Shown piece after piece: positions 24,758 to 35,699 of a DNA stretch of 64,000 nt; within the stretch, counting starts at the first letter, position 1; each line of letters begins with the position of its first letter. The position numbers and the translations under genes were made by a program. Origin of the DNA: Mantis religiosa. Its lineage: Eukaryota; Arthropoda; Insecta; Mantodea; Mantidae. The stretch lies in NCBI GenBank assembly GCA_030765055.1, contig CM060953.1, positions 74,345,336-74,409,335 on the forward strand. The letters run 5' to 3'. Under the pieces are notes generated by a model. The model was not told the DNA's origin, did no database searches, and saw only the letters and a list, made by a program, of their open reading frames with translations.

Positions 24758-25935
24758 GTGGTGTTTTAGGGCCCGTCGACAACAAGGTCATTTGGGCCCG
24801 AAGTCAACACTAAAACCTAAAAGCTACACAAATTACGCTAAAATGGTAAAATAAAATAATAACCCTCAACTATTAAAAGTACATAAAAAAGCCCATCCCA
24901 AGACTAACAATTCAAAATCTCTAAAATTAACAAATATAAAATGTAAGTCAGATTTGTTTATAAAAACCAATTTCAGCAACAAACCGCAGTGCCTTAACCA
25001 CGACCACTGGGTCGTCCCCTAAAACTCCCAGCAAGTTAGTCCCCAAGCCTATTGACTGGCGAACGCGGGCGTACTGCGGGCAATCAAGCAATACATGCCG
25101 CACAGTGAGGCGTACTGCACATGGAGCACACACAGGGGCCGGTTCCCCTCTTAACAAATGGCCATGAGTCGCTCGTGTGTGCCCAATTCTCAGCCGGGTG
25201 AGTATCACCTCGGCTCACCGGTTATCCCTGCAGGAAGTTAGCCAGGGTTGTACGCTCTCCTTTATTGCACTTCCAAAGTTGTCCAGGAGTGCTGCCAAGC
25301 AGATAGGAGTTGGCGACGGAAAAACGTTGCACATCCATGTATGGCACCGTAGTTGTTAAACTCCGGGGCAAACGGCAAGCGGACTTAGCAGCCGCGCCCG
25401 CCTCCTCGTTCCCGGAAATGTCCACATGGCCTGGGCTCCAAGTAAAAACAAAATGGTATCCGCGACTAAGTATTTGCGAGATCAAGGCCTGAATTTTTAA
25501 AACGAGCGTGTGAGCTGCAATGTGCTGTTGCATGGCTTGAAGAGCGCTTAGAGTCAGTGCAAACGATAAAATTGCCGGAACTAACTTACAAATAAAAAGG
25601 AGCAGATAGAGGATGGCATACAGTTCTGCAGAAAAAACAGAGGTGAAGTCCAGAAGGCGAAATTTATGGGCCTCGCCGTTAATGACGAATGCGCAACCCG
25701 TAGTGGTACCTAACTGGGAACCATCTGTAAAGCCCGGAACATAATTAGGGTAACGGTCGAGTAGTTCGGCAAAAAGTTGTTGAAATACCGAATGTGGGGT
25801 AGCTAGTCTCGAGTTGGTGGAAAGAGCGAGATCGAACCGCGCACGATTGAGCTGCCATGCAGGATAAGGGCAGATGGATGACCTCTCCACGCGAGGCATT
25901 CGGATCATGAGATGCTCTGAAGAAGTAACCATCCC
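24758..25935 (-). pseudogene. RNase H-bearing LINE (I-like), copy 2, 5'-truncated
   Basis: On the minus strand it begins near MPRVERSSICPYPAWQLNRA and carries the RNase H domain: GFTDGSQLG, VFSAELYAIL and FTWSPGHVDISGNEEAG. A frameshift near 25210 leads to the C-terminal CAPCAVRLTVRHVLLDC motif and RQSIGLGTNL. The GGGCCC stem-loop sits at 24769-24799, and the GAGT repeat follows. The third RNase H acidic residue, expected before SLSAL, is lost. Its protein closely matches copy 1 at 19-21 kb. The two copies lie tail to tail, about 3.5 kb apart. Confidence 0.85.
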
Positions 25936-26317
25936 AAGCTATTTGAATCCCTATATCTTAATTTTGAGTTATCTCAAGATCACATCTAAAACTGTATATT
26001 AAAATACATTTTTCAGAGATTAACAATAATACTAAATTAATTATTTTTTCCTTGGGGATCAGCTGTGACAAGTTTAAAACACCTTGACATTTCTGGGATA
26101 CATAATAAAATGCGCATATTGTCGCCAGTCATTGTTGTGTTGCTGCCGGAAAGAAAGAGACAGATAGAGCGGCCAGCGCGTGGGCGCAATTCTAAACGCT
26201 TGCCAAGAGAGAGAGGGTAACATAGGGAAAAAGATACATAGAAAGATCCATTGTGCTCTCGCTGCGCTACGAAAGGCCTTGAAGCTTCGACAAGTTTCTG
26301 GAAACAAAGAGTGGAGG

Positions 26318-26325
26318 TATAAAAG
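26318..26325 (+). promoter_or_regulatory. TATA box of LTR B2
   Basis: TATAAAAG in the context GGAGGTATAAAAG, repeated almost exactly in copy B3 at 27887-27894. Weaker TATA-like forms occur at the same place in B4, B6 and B7. This marks the U3/R boundary region of the LTR. Confidence 0.7.
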
Positions 26326-26349
26326 AGCATGCGGCTAGTCAGTCGGTAG

Positions 26350-27078
26350 TTCACCACCACACATCACTACAATACCGTACTAAAGAAAACCAGACCAATT
26401 CTATCAACATTATCATTCCTAGCAAGACTAAACCAGAGAGGTCTATCACCAAAAATATTACAAAACCTGTTCATCTCCCTCATCAGACCAAACTTTACCT
26501 ACGCTGCAGTAGCCACGATGCCACTTGTAACAACCCCAACTATCCACAAAATACAAGCTTTCGAGCGAAAAGGTCTCCACGCAGCCTACAAAACTACTCC
26601 CAAACCATAAGAACAGACACATTTACCATGTAGATCTTATAGGAAAAAACTTATCAACACAGCACGTACCATGAAAACCACAGAACAAAATCATAGAGAT
26701 AAAAACCCACCCCTAATCACTCTCATTCAGGTCTACGACAAAAAACATGAACACGAAAAACAAGAAATTCAAAAACATCTAAACCTCCTGGGCAGTATAT
26801 AACAATCTTCAAATAACACTCCAAGAAAACCCTGAAAAGGACCACACATCAAAACAACAAAGCAATAAAGCAAACAAAATTCAGCCAGGTGACCGAACAA
26901 GACAGCCAAACACACCACCACCAAGCTACCCCACTGACATGACGAAGCACCACTGAACGTACAGGGAATAATACTCACCCCCAAAAAATAAAAACCAATT
27001 TCTTGGCTGAAGAGGGAAATTCCCTAAACAGCCGTGGCATGCTAGTCATGCCAAAACACCAAATCTTGACTTGACTTG
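26350..27078 (+). pseudogene. Jockey-type LINE fragment nested in LTR B2
   Basis: The coding part reads VLKKTRPILSTLSFLARLNQ, then LQNLFISLIRPNFTYAAVAT and IHKIQAFERKGLHAAYKTTP, which is the Jockey-clade RT C-terminus. A stop at about 26608 and later disruptions leave the rest non-coding. The 3' end has a small hairpin (GGCATG...CATGCC near 27037-27053) and a CTTGA-repeat tail. A 9-bp direct repeat AGTCGGTAG brackets the insert (26341-26349 and 27079-27087), proving target-primed insertion into the LTR. Confidence 0.85.
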
Positions 27079-27310
27079 AGTCGGTAGCTAGTTGAGAACT
27101 GATTGTTTGTGTGCAGCCGTGTAGTGATTTGAAAGTGAATTCTTTTGTTTGTGGACGTGTGACAGACGACCTTGAAGTTTGCGTTTGTATATGTTACGTA
27201 ATCTTGCTGTGGTCAGGGTTGTACAAAGTGTCTTTTTACTTGAAAGAAATATCAGTTTGAATTTCTGCAAACTAGACTCTTAATTCTACGAACCCACAAA
27301 GTCACAATAT

Positions 27311-27540
27311 TTCAATTTTCTTTTATGTAAATGGTCTATGAAATCCTCTTTAATCTAACTGAATTTTAATGTTGATATAAGAAATAGATAAACTGGTATA
27401 AGGAAAATATAAAGCTCATTAGAAGAATAAAATTTGCTTCAAATAATATCTTTAAAATTTAGCAGTTTGCTAGTGAGCTTCTGATGTTTGTGTAACTTCT
27501 CCAATATTTTGCAGTGTACTGCTTAAATGATATGGCTGTT
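27311..27540. other. AT-rich spacer
   Basis: No feature seen between LTR B2 and the next repeat. Confidence 0.4.
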
Positions 27541-27559
27541 CTTTTCCCGCTCATGAGAT

Positions 27560-28330
27560 ACAAAGGTTTCGCTATCAAAACCGACATACACATACATGAC
27601 TATCGTCATATTATGTGTTTCAAATGGGATGATGTCTGTCTTTGAATGCTACTAGATGTGCAACCAATCGGAGTCTTGCGGTGTTGCCATATTCCACTCC
27701 CTGTAAGAACTGTCGCGAGGCATTGTTGCGACAGGCACGGTTGGCGCGTGCAAAGAGACAGATAGTGCAGCGCGGAGACAAAAGCTTGCTGAAACAGAGA
27801 AAGAAAGAGACGGATAGATGACTGAAAGGTTCGCTTTCTTGATTGTTACAGAACGTTCCACTAATTTCTAGTACAATGAGTGGAGGTATAAAAGTGCCAC
27901 TGCTGTCCACGCAAGGGAACAGTTGTAATTGTACATCTTGACAATCGTGTGCGTGCAGCAGTGTTTTGAAAGTGAATTCTTTTGCTTATTTACCTTTGCA
28001 GGAGCCACAAGACTGTATTAATGTATGTTACATCATCTTGCTGCAAACAGGTCTTTCGACGGAAATAAAAGCTGTTTGAATCTCTGCAAACTTGGCGGTT
28101 AATTTTACGAACCCACAAAGTCACAGTATTGTGTGACGAGCGCTAACTGAATCCATTTCTAATAAATACTATTTGCACTAAGACAAAAACTGAGATTCTG
28201 CAAAATATGAACCATGAGGAAGATAGAGAGTAATGTGTCATTCATGAACATAAAACCCACATATTTTTAGGTCAAATAGTTTTCCTTATATTTATAAATA
28301 AATGAAGTACCATATATTGTAACAATTCTA
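27560..28330 (+). repeat. Unknown dispersed repeat (family C), split by LTR B3
   Basis: The flanks of LTR B3 (27600-27710 and 28126-28330) align with the uninterrupted copy at 30430-30740. Shared landmarks are GTTTCAAATGGGA, GCAACCAATCGGAGT and CTAAGACAAAAA. A diverged minus-strand copy lies at about 31500-31700. Its class is unknown. Confidence 0.65.
27711..28125 (+). mobile_element. Family B solo LTR (copy B3)
   Basis: It opens TGTCGCGAGGCATTGTTG and closes ACCCACAAAGTCACA. It has a TATAAAAG box (27887-27894) and AATAAA polyadenylation signal (28064-28069), in the order expected of an LTR. The target duplication is unclear: GTAA lies near the left edge and GTAT at the right. The family C copy at 30.4 kb provides the empty site. 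Confidence 0.8.
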
Positions 28331-28337
28331 AATGGTA

Positions 28338-28600
28338 AGAATGGCTCAGTGGACCGATTGGTTGAGTGGTCAGAATGGCCCGGGTTCGTTCCGGGCATCA
28401 GCATGTGATATTTGTGGTGGACAACAAGACATAGGGGCAGGTTTTCTCCAGGATCTCCCGTTTCCCCTGCCATCATTACACCAACTGCTTCATTGTCATC
28501 CTTTCCTTCTTTCATTTCGCCCACGTTCTCTCACTCTCATACCAGGCTGATCAGTTTCTGTTCAACCCGACACCTGCAGGCTAGATACCACGATAGAGGT
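28338..28600 (+). mobile_element. tRNA-derived SINE (family S2)
   Basis: The head has an A-box-like ATGGCTCAGTGGACC and a B-box-like GGGTTCGTTCCGGG about 45 bases later. It is followed by a body (GGCAGGTTTTCTCCAGGA, then a pyrimidine-rich part) shared with 15715-15860. No poly-A tail is evident. Confidence 0.6.
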
Positions 28601-28619
28601 AAAACTATGGAAGATGATA

Positions 28620-29360
28620 AAGTTCCTTCTAGGTTCAGAGGGAATCATCATATTTACAGTTACTGCTAAGGAGAGAATTGGAAGAAAAAATTAATCGCAG
28701 AAGGTAGCCAGTCCAGGAAGCTCATCCTCCAATCCTCACACTGTTTTGACGTTTGCAGACCGCTAAGACCTTTTTAACTGTGTTTTTGTTACCTTGAACT
28801 CTTTACGTTGTTTATGTTGATACCCGAGTGTGGGGTATTTGAGGGTAACTGCTTAGTAAGAATTTGTATGTCTGATTTTGAATGAAAATCATGGCGAATG
28901 GGGTTCTAACTATAATACTTGAAATCTTCTCTTTCCTTGTTATACAATTTGAAGTGAAGTGAAATGAAGGGGTTGTAAATCCCTAGAAGGCAAAAGCTCC
29001 TGTTATGGAGGGGGTAGCAATTGGGTAGCTAATTAGGGTCACAACTCCTAAGAGCATTGTGCAGATGCTGCATTCCAGTAACGGCGTAGTTTCCTGTCTT
29101 TAACGCTATTATTACTTACTTCATACACTTAAACACCTATCATTGTTGTATAGCGCTTTAAAGTGCTTGTTCTATCTAAGATGACGTATCCTTAACATTT
29201 TAAGTTTCTTGTTATAGCTGGATGTCAAACTGAAACTGAGTTTTTGTTTGCAGACGCTCTTTAACTGCTATGCTTCTCCATATCCCATTCTGTACTGGGC
29301 CTGAAAGACCCAGATGCTCAGAGGCCTCTTTATCAGCTTTAGGTTCCTCTTCATGCCGTA
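28620..29360. other. No gene recognised
   Basis: Mixed AT-rich sequence. The frame at 29212-29520 overlaps the next SINE on the minus strand and is not a gene. Confidence 0.45.
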
Positions 29361-29364
29361 AATT

Positions 29365-29490
29365 TACAACACTTGACCACCATGCTAAGAATATGTACAA
29401 CCCCCACCGGCTTTGAATCCGCGACCTCGAGAACCAGAGACTAGCATGTAACCCCTTAGATCCGGAGGACCACTGGAGACCTCTATAGCT
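29365..29490 (-). mobile_element. tRNA-like SINE head (family S3)
   Basis: Minus strand: an A-box-like CCGGATCTAAGGGGTTACA and a B-box-like GGATTCAAAGCCGG are spaced as in a tRNA-derived promoter. The body downstream (to about 29220) is not shared with other copies in this window. Confidence 0.5.
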
Positions 29491-29509
29491 CTTCAGCTTT
29501 ATAAACACG

Positions 29510-29580
29510 TTTGAGTGCAACGGAAGGGAATTGAACTTAGGGATACCCGGTATTACCGCTAAGCATTAAGCTTATCGTGG
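29510..29580 (-). other. Possible second tRNA-like head
   Basis: The minus strand shows AAGCTTAATGCTTAGCGG and, further on, AAGTTCAATTCCC, which could be degenerate A and B boxes. There is no paralogue in the window to confirm it. Confidence 0.3.
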
Positions 29581-30384
29581 CATGAATACTTGGGCTAAGA
29601 GTAATCAGGTACGTTTCTCTCTAATGAACTGCGAAAGCCTTTCGCTACGGTAAACATTACTTCATCATCTCCAATTCCACCGCAGCATCGTTATGTATGC
29701 ATCAGTTACAGGCCTTCGGAATATCTGAGGTGTTCGCTTAGCCAAGTCGGAATTACATATATGATGCTTGCCATACACATCTCTGTGCATCACTATATTG
29801 AAGCCACCTGGGAATAGAGCTAAACTTTCTCAAGGAAGGTGTCAAACACTATTCATACCTTGAAATAGCTCAAAAATATGACATTTTGTTCAGGTCTTCC
29901 TGTCTTCTATAATTTCAACTTCGTCATAATGTCCTCAGCCATCGCTAAATTTAAGTGGGATTTTCTGGTTACTTATCTTCACTTTTCTTTAACTAAGTCA
30001 CACAGAATAATGAGTAATACCATTCACAAAAGTAAAACATAAATGGCAACAACTACAGAAATGAGAAAAACAATGAAGATAAGTTTTATTATTTTTTCTT
30101 GATTTTTATCTATTGAGTATAAAGAACAAGTGCTAGTTCTATGCAACATGTAAATGCACCAGATCATCTCAGAGATATACTAAACAGTTTTAACGCGGAT
30201 GATATGTCATTGCTGGAACATATTTTAGCAACCTAACAGACAGATTACTTGGTGCTCAGATCTCTATCCACGAGGGTTTCAATGCCTCTGGTTAATTGCT
30301 TGCTGTTTTCTTGGGTGAACATCCTTCTTATATATTTCTTTTGGGGGGGGGGGGTGAGGGGTTATACTGTTTGGTCACAGAACT
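29580..30384. other. No gene recognised; 12-G run at 30343-30354
   Basis: AT-rich sequence ending at a homopolymer of 12 G. No coding signal. Confidence 0.45.
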
Positions 30385-30770
30385 GCCGCTTTAACAGAAT
30401 AAGGCGAAATCTATTATGAACACCAAGCCAAAACTTCGATTTTGCTACTATTATATGTTTCAAATGGGAAGGTGCTTGTCCTTGAGCAACCAATCGGAGT
30501 ACTGTGGTGTTATATATTGCATTCCCCCTATGTGGTGTGTGAGGAGCGCCAACCTAATCAATCTGTATGAAATACTACTCGCGCTAAGACAAAAATTCAG
30601 ATTTCGCCAAAACTGATCCATGTGGAAAGTAGAAAGTAATGTATCTAACATAACCATGAAAACCCCATGTTTTTAGCTCAAACAGTTCTTCTAATACAAA
30701 TAAATAAATCACTATTACCTGTACTATAACAATAAATCGCGACGTAAGTACTACATGGATATCATTATTG
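30385..30770 (+). repeat. Family C repeat, uninterrupted copy
   Basis: It matches the flanks of LTR B3 and so represents the empty target site. Its first 70 bases (TAAGGCGAAATCT, then GAACACCAAGCC) also match 35636-35700. The short frames on either strand are incidental. Confidence 0.6.
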
Positions 30771-31499
30771 GTTGGCATGTATGCGTGTACGTATATTTTT
30801 AATTACTCAGAACTGAAGCTTAAATGTTTCACATGACGTGATAAAAGAATTACTTTGACTAATCCAATTCGAGCGACAGGAAACAATAAATTTCCTGCTG
30901 CCCTGGCAGCATATCTTTGTTTATGAATTGTTCATAATCTCAGTTCAAAGTGGTTGGTGTGTATGTATGCACATATACTTTTAATTACTCAGAACTGAAA
31001 TTTAAACTACTGCATGACGTGACAAAGGAATTACTGTGAATAAATCAAGATGTTAAATTCGAGAAAGAGCAAACACTTTATTTCCTGTTAGCCTGTGGAG
31101 TGTTGTATGCATATGTTTAGGAATGAATGTTGGACAAGAAGAGTTTATTTACTCTGGAGAGTTCAGATCAATATCATTCAGTTGTTCTTTACACAACCGT
31201 AGATTAAGAGTTAAATAGTGCAATGGCTTCTTGCGGTGAATTTACTGGTGAGTCAGGCTCGAAGTTTTGTTTTTAAGGTGTTTTTGTTTTTGTTTTTAAG
31301 GTGTACATGCTCTTCTAAAAATTGGGCAATGAGGAACATAGAAATCAACTCGATTTCAAAAATGCTCAACAGCTTGCTTCTGAAGCATGTGGTTTAGGTA
31401 AAACAAGGGTGTTCCGCATTTGGATTAGAAAAGCAGGTAATTCATAAACTATAATTATATATAGTGCTTAAAAATATACATTAATTGCGAAAATTCTTT
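30771..31499. other. No gene recognised; internal near-duplicate
   Basis: About 30790-30860 and 30965-31035 are imperfect direct repeats (TTTTAATTACTCAGAACTGAA, then TGACGTGA). No coding signal. Confidence 0.4.
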
Positions 31500-31830
31500 T
31501 TCCAATTTTGATTTTGGGAACTGCATCATTGTAAAAGTTTGTAAAATATAATTCGCTTACCCTTACCTCTAGCGCTAAGCAGACGTGCACGTTGTATGAG
31601 TATGTGATAGAGAGGGAAATATAAAAGGAGTGGGGTAATAAGCTGGCAACACTGAGTGTGATACGGCATATGATTGGCTGGACTCCAGAACCCTTCCCAT
31701 TTGAAACACATAACAGGCAATATAAACGCTACAGTGCGGTTACATCTTCCGGCAAACCTAAGAACTTACCTCGCTCATCTTCATTGTTGCTAAACTTCTT
31801 CTACATCAACTTTATTCGTATCATACCTTG
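31500..31830 (-). repeat. Diverged family C copy, minus strand
   Basis: The minus strand contains ATGTGTTTCAAATGGGAA, a CCAATC, TGTTGCC and CACTCC in the same order as the 27.6-kb copy. The similarity is patchy and the boundaries are approximate. Confidence 0.45.
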
Positions 31831-31837
31831 CCTGCCC

Positions 31838-32053
31838 GCCTCGGTAGCGTAGATGGTAGCGTTTCTGCCTCACGTTCAACGGGTCCTGAGTTCGAACCTC
31901 AGTTAAGATAAGGTTTTTCTGCGGTTTTCCCTTATCCTGAAAGACAAATGTCGGTTAGCTCCATGGTCCCCGGACTCAATTGGGCATCGTTTCACCAATT
32001 TCATTCATCGTCCGATATGACTTAACGTTGAAGGACGTAAATTAAAAAAAAAA
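31838..32053 (+). mobile_element. Complete tRNA-derived SINE (family S4) with poly-A
   Basis: The head reads CCTCGGTAGCGTAGATGG (A box) and GAGTTCGAACCTC (B box), correctly spaced. A body of about 130 bases and a tail of A residues (32043-32053) follow. This is the best-preserved SINE here. Confidence 0.8.
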
Positions 32054-32059
32054 TAGCTT

Positions 32060-32212
32060 GGCTGGGAACAGTAATGGATTTATTTCTTTACGGGAATAAG
32101 TAACAGCTAAAACTGTTGGTTCTGCTTCATTTACCTTCGTCAACAGCTTCTCAGCTAAAAGCATTTGTAACCTTCTTTAGATGTACTCATATCAATAATT
32201 AGTGAATGCTCA
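32060..32212 (+). repeat. Unknown repeat family D, plus copy
   Basis: This segment reappears inverted at 35455-35605. Shared landmarks: GGGAATAAGT, TTTACCTTCGTC, CAGCTAAAAGCATTTG and ATCAATAATTAGT. Confidence 0.65.
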
Positions 32213-32213
32213 C

Positions 32214-32296
32214 CTAAGTCACTTAGCACTTTTATTGCACTCCAGTGATATTAACAGTAATGTGGTGTGAGATTTCTTAGCTAAGTTACTTCCTAC
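32214..32296 (+). repeat. Direct repeat, first copy (83 bp)
   Basis: Nearly identical to 32598-32680, 384 bp downstream. Shared start CTAAGTCACTTAGCAC. The sequence between them is unrelated AT-rich DNA. Together they could be short terminal repeats of an unrecognised element or a local duplication. Confidence 0.7.
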
Positions 32297-32597
32297 GATC
32301 ACGTTCCGTTTTAGAGAGGTTTTAATGTATTTTACTTAAATCAGCGGAAGAAGCGAATGTTTTATAAATAGAAGCTGATTTGTAGATAATATATTATAAC
32401 ATTTAAATGAACTGTTAAAGGACGCTTTAAAACGGACTAAAAAGCTATAAAGCTATGACTGCTCATGGACTAAAAGCCATATACAAACTGACCGGAAATT
32501 TGTGATCGTGAGTTTGTTTTTAATAAACATCAAATAATTTATAAAATTTAAAACGAATAATGTCGATCGCAAGCATCAGATAATTGAAGCGTGAATA

Positions 32598-32680
32598 CTA
32601 AGTCACTTAGCACTTTTATTGCACTCCAGTGATATTAAGAGTAATGTTGTGTGAGATTTCTCAGCTAAGTTAGTTCCTAC
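32598..32680 (+). repeat. Direct repeat, second copy (83 bp)
   Basis: Partner of 32214-32296, with a few substitutions. It directly precedes the start of the LTR-like sequence B4. Confidence 0.7.
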
Positions 32681-32689
32681 AGTCCTTAG

Positions 32690-33075
32690 TATTTGAGAGA
32701 GAGTGAGAGAGAAGCGGGGGGCGAAAGAGACAGATAGTGCCCAAACAACGCACACGGAGCGGAAGAGCGCTTGTGACTTACCGAGAGAGAAAGAGCCAGA
32801 GAGATGTCTGGACAGTTCCCTCTCCTTCATGAAAGGCCTTGAAGCTTCGACAAATTTCGAGAAACAATGGTTCAGTTATAAATTAAGCGGCGCGTCTGTC
32901 ACAGCCATTCAATGGCGCAGCGGAGCTGCTAGTGACTGAATGAAGTTGCAGTTGTCGATGTGGACATTTGAACTGTGCCGAGCTACAGGTTGAGAACTGA
33001 TACTCTTGAGGTGATTTGAAGGAGAATTCTTTTGTTTGCTTACGAGTGGTGAAGCCACGAGAGACTGTTGATGCT
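32690..33075 (+). mobile_element. Family B LTR, partial copy (B4)
   Basis: It shares with B2 and B7 the purine-rich part (AGAGACAGATAG), AAAGGCCTTGAAGCTTCGAC, a TATA-like TTATAAATTAAGC, and GAACTGAT followed by GAATTCTTTTGTTTG as in B2 and B3. The TGTCGC start and the GTCACA end are missing or diverged. The shadow frames at 32603-32939 are not genes. Confidence 0.6.
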
Positions 33076-33299
33076 GTATTTATTAGCCGTATGATTGAAT
33101 ACGGTTTTAATAATGAATAAATTTAATTATAATGATGAAGTAATGTGAATGGATTTAATATAATGATTATTTCGGATGGATGTGTTCATGACACGAAGCA
33201 ATAGTGTTTCAATTCAATTACTAGGATGCGAGTAAATATTTTAACTCCGAGCTATGTAATAATGTTGCCGGTCTATGTGGATAAAAATGTCACTTCTAA

Positions 33300-33701
33300 A
33301 GGTGTTGTCACGGTTGGGTGCTACCTGGGTCATTAGCAGCCCGGCCGGAACCGGTCCAAACCTGGCTCAAACCAGTATTTCCGGGAAATGTCCAAGTGTT
33401 GGCGGTTCGCTAGCTAGAGTGGGTTTCTGAGAAACTAGTCGGAGGTGAGGCTATATCTGTTTTTGGTAGGAGAGATGATGTTCTAGAGTCAGTTTTCTGG
33501 TCTTATACGTGGTACGGTGCAGACGTGTTCAGGCGACCCTTGTCAAACGTTGAGTTGCGCAATCAGTAGTGCGTATCTTATAAAGTGAACAATATCTCTC
33601 AACAGTGAAGTTAGCGCCGAAGTATATTTTTAAAATAGTGCTAGCGATCTATTCCACCGTGATATATTTCAGCCACTCCGTATAGTTTACCTTACAAAGC
33701 A
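33300..33701 (+). other. Putative leader or LTR of the gag-like remnant
   Basis: GC-richer than its flanks. It begins near a TGTCACGG resembling the TGTCAC start of family B LTRs and runs to the ATG at 33702. No second copy is present, so an LTR cannot be confirmed. Confidence 0.3.
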
Positions 33702-34363
33702 TGGATGTGCAGGAGGTTACTCTACAAACTGTTAAGAGAAAGCAGCAGAAATAGCAGAAAGTGTTCAGAATATACAGAGTAGATTAGAAAAAACAATGGA
33801 AATTAATAATGCTCAGGGTCTACAAAATAACGTAGAAAAGGCTACAGAATGTAGCAGTAACAATCAAATGTACAGGTTAGTGTAGGCACTGAAACAACTA
33901 ATAATAGGCAGGGAGTCAATGTAAATTACTCAGATACGAATATGAGTATGGTAGCCATGATGAAAGCGACAATGGAGAAATTAGAAGGTAATAACCTATA
34001 ATTAAGTTAGAAATTAGAAAGTACTAGTCAGATATTAGAACGTGCTGGTCAAAAATTAGAGGCAGGACAGCAAGATTTGGTTAGGAAGCTCGAAAGTCAA
34101 CAGAAAACATTAGAAACCTTTCAAGCAGAGGTTAGAGGGGAAATCATTCAAGTTAGAACTGAAGTACGGTGGGAAATAGAAATTGTAAGAACTGAAATTG
34201 GTAAACAAGTAAGTGAGAAGTCACACAGAGAACACAAGAAATTACGAGGGGAAGTAGCAAAGCAATTTGAAAAAGAGAGGGAAGTAGCTAGCAAAGAAAT
34301 TCAGCTGGTTAGAGATATAGCAAAGAATTACAACAAATTAGAAAAACGACTAAAAAAGAATTA
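33702..34363 (+). pseudogene. Coiled-coil gag-like remnant
   Basis: An ATG at 33702 opens MDVQEVTLQTVKRK. A frameshift leads to AAEIAESVQNIQSRLEKTME, further breaks follow, then the longest frame (34020-34363) reads as a highly charged heptad-like region rich in Glu, Lys and Arg (ERAGQKLEAGQQDLVRKLES, then FEKEREVASKEIQLVRD). Such coiled-coil N-terminal Gag segments are typical of some insect LTR retrotransposons, so this is inferred to be the start of a gag. No capsid or zinc knuckle remains. A decayed cytoskeletal-type coiled coil is the alternative. Confidence 0.45.
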
Positions 34364-35454
34364 GAGGAAAATAGAAGTTGAGTATATTAATGTATAATCA
34401 GTCATGCTGTCTTGTCTTCATTTCGAAAACATTTTATATGTGTTAATTTATTCACATAACATTATTATTTTGCTTTTTTGAATACTCCTAAACATTTGAA
34501 GCACGGTCATAAATGAATAATTTATCCAGACTTTTGCATGCTGTCTTCTAGCACATGAACTTTTATCTAGCCCTGAGTTTGGACTTAGGTACAAGTTACG
34601 GAACTGAATTAACCCCAGGGTCTATAAGAGTGGAAGGCGTTTAAATCTAACTGCACTGGTACTACCTTCCTCGCACTAAACGTCGCAATTACCCGCGGGA
34701 TACGGCCTACCTAAAGACGAATTCTCTCCATTACAGGTCTGCTAACTAGTAATGTGACGGTGGAGCAGAATCACCTTCTTCCTCAGATAATTGGATTCTG
34801 CTGCCAATTACATAGGAGAGTTTGTAATGCTCATTACTGCAAAGAAAGCTACATCCTTAATCGCTTGTTTACATTCAATTAAATGTACAGCTCCTAAGAT
34901 ATCCCGAATAGTTCTCCTGATTCCCTTTTTTTCTCTGCCATAAATGCTTAAATATAATCATAAGATAATTATTCTGCAACTAATGAATGTGATTTACACG
35001 TTTTATTACCCTTATGATACTGTTTACAGATTCTGTTACTATTTGTTCTTCATTTCACCTAAAACATAAATTAATGTATTTTATCCATGACGATGTATTT
35101 TATCCATGACTACGTCTTATTCAGTGTACTTGATCTCAGATAAATAAATTATTGTTATTGTTATTGACCACGAATAAAGCGCTTTTACCACTCAAGATAC
35201 AATATGCAGAATTGTTCTTCGAATCACGAGTTGGTCATTTCAGTTATGCTCTATGTACCTACCCTGACTACAGCACGTACAAGATCCATGCACACATGTA
35301 CAAGATGCAGTTATTTTCATCCTAAAATCAAAACAAAATTGAATTTTACTTGTTATTTGAAGGCGTTATCCCACACGAATAAGTGATGTGGAACTAATTA
35401 CCCACTGCTTCCTAGTGTAGAAGATTAGCTATCTTATCTCAGGGTGTACGAGGA
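34364..35454. other. No gene recognised
   Basis: AT-rich. A 19-bp tandem duplication (GATGTATTTTATCCATGAC) lies near 35085-35125. The frame at 35204-35386 has no motif. Confidence 0.45.
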
Positions 35455-35605
35455 AATGGCGGAAAGACAAAACTAATTATTGATATGAATACATTTAAAG
35501 AAGGTTGCAAATGCTTTTAGCTGAGAATTAGGCGACGAAGGTAAATGCAGCAGAACTAAAAGTTTTAGCTATAACTTATTCCCGTAATATTTGAATTCAT
35601 ACTGT
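35455..35605 (-). repeat. Unknown repeat family D, minus copy
   Basis: Inverse of 32060-32212. It is followed at 35636-35700 by a match to the first 70 bases of family C. Confidence 0.65.
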
Positions 35606-35699
35606 TCCCTCCAAGACTACGAATTTGATAACCGCTACTCTGCCGCTTCGACAGACTAAGGCGAAATCTGTTGTGAGCACCAAGCCGTAGTAGCAGAAG

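Larger units (their letters stand above)
26120..27306 (+). mobile_element. Family B solo LTR (copy B2) with nested LINE
   Basis: It opens TGTCGCCAGTCATTG and closes ACAAAGTCACA, flanked by ATAT on both sides (26116-26119 and 27307-27310). Without the Jockey insert at 26350-27078 and its extra 9-bp duplicate, the LTR is about 450 bp. It keeps a TATA box (26318-26325). The LTR terminus CGAACCCACAAAGTCACA is the family signature. Confidence 0.85.

Noticed and set aside
24525..24791. Open frame of repeated THSL
   Set aside because: It is a translation of the GAGT microsatellite.
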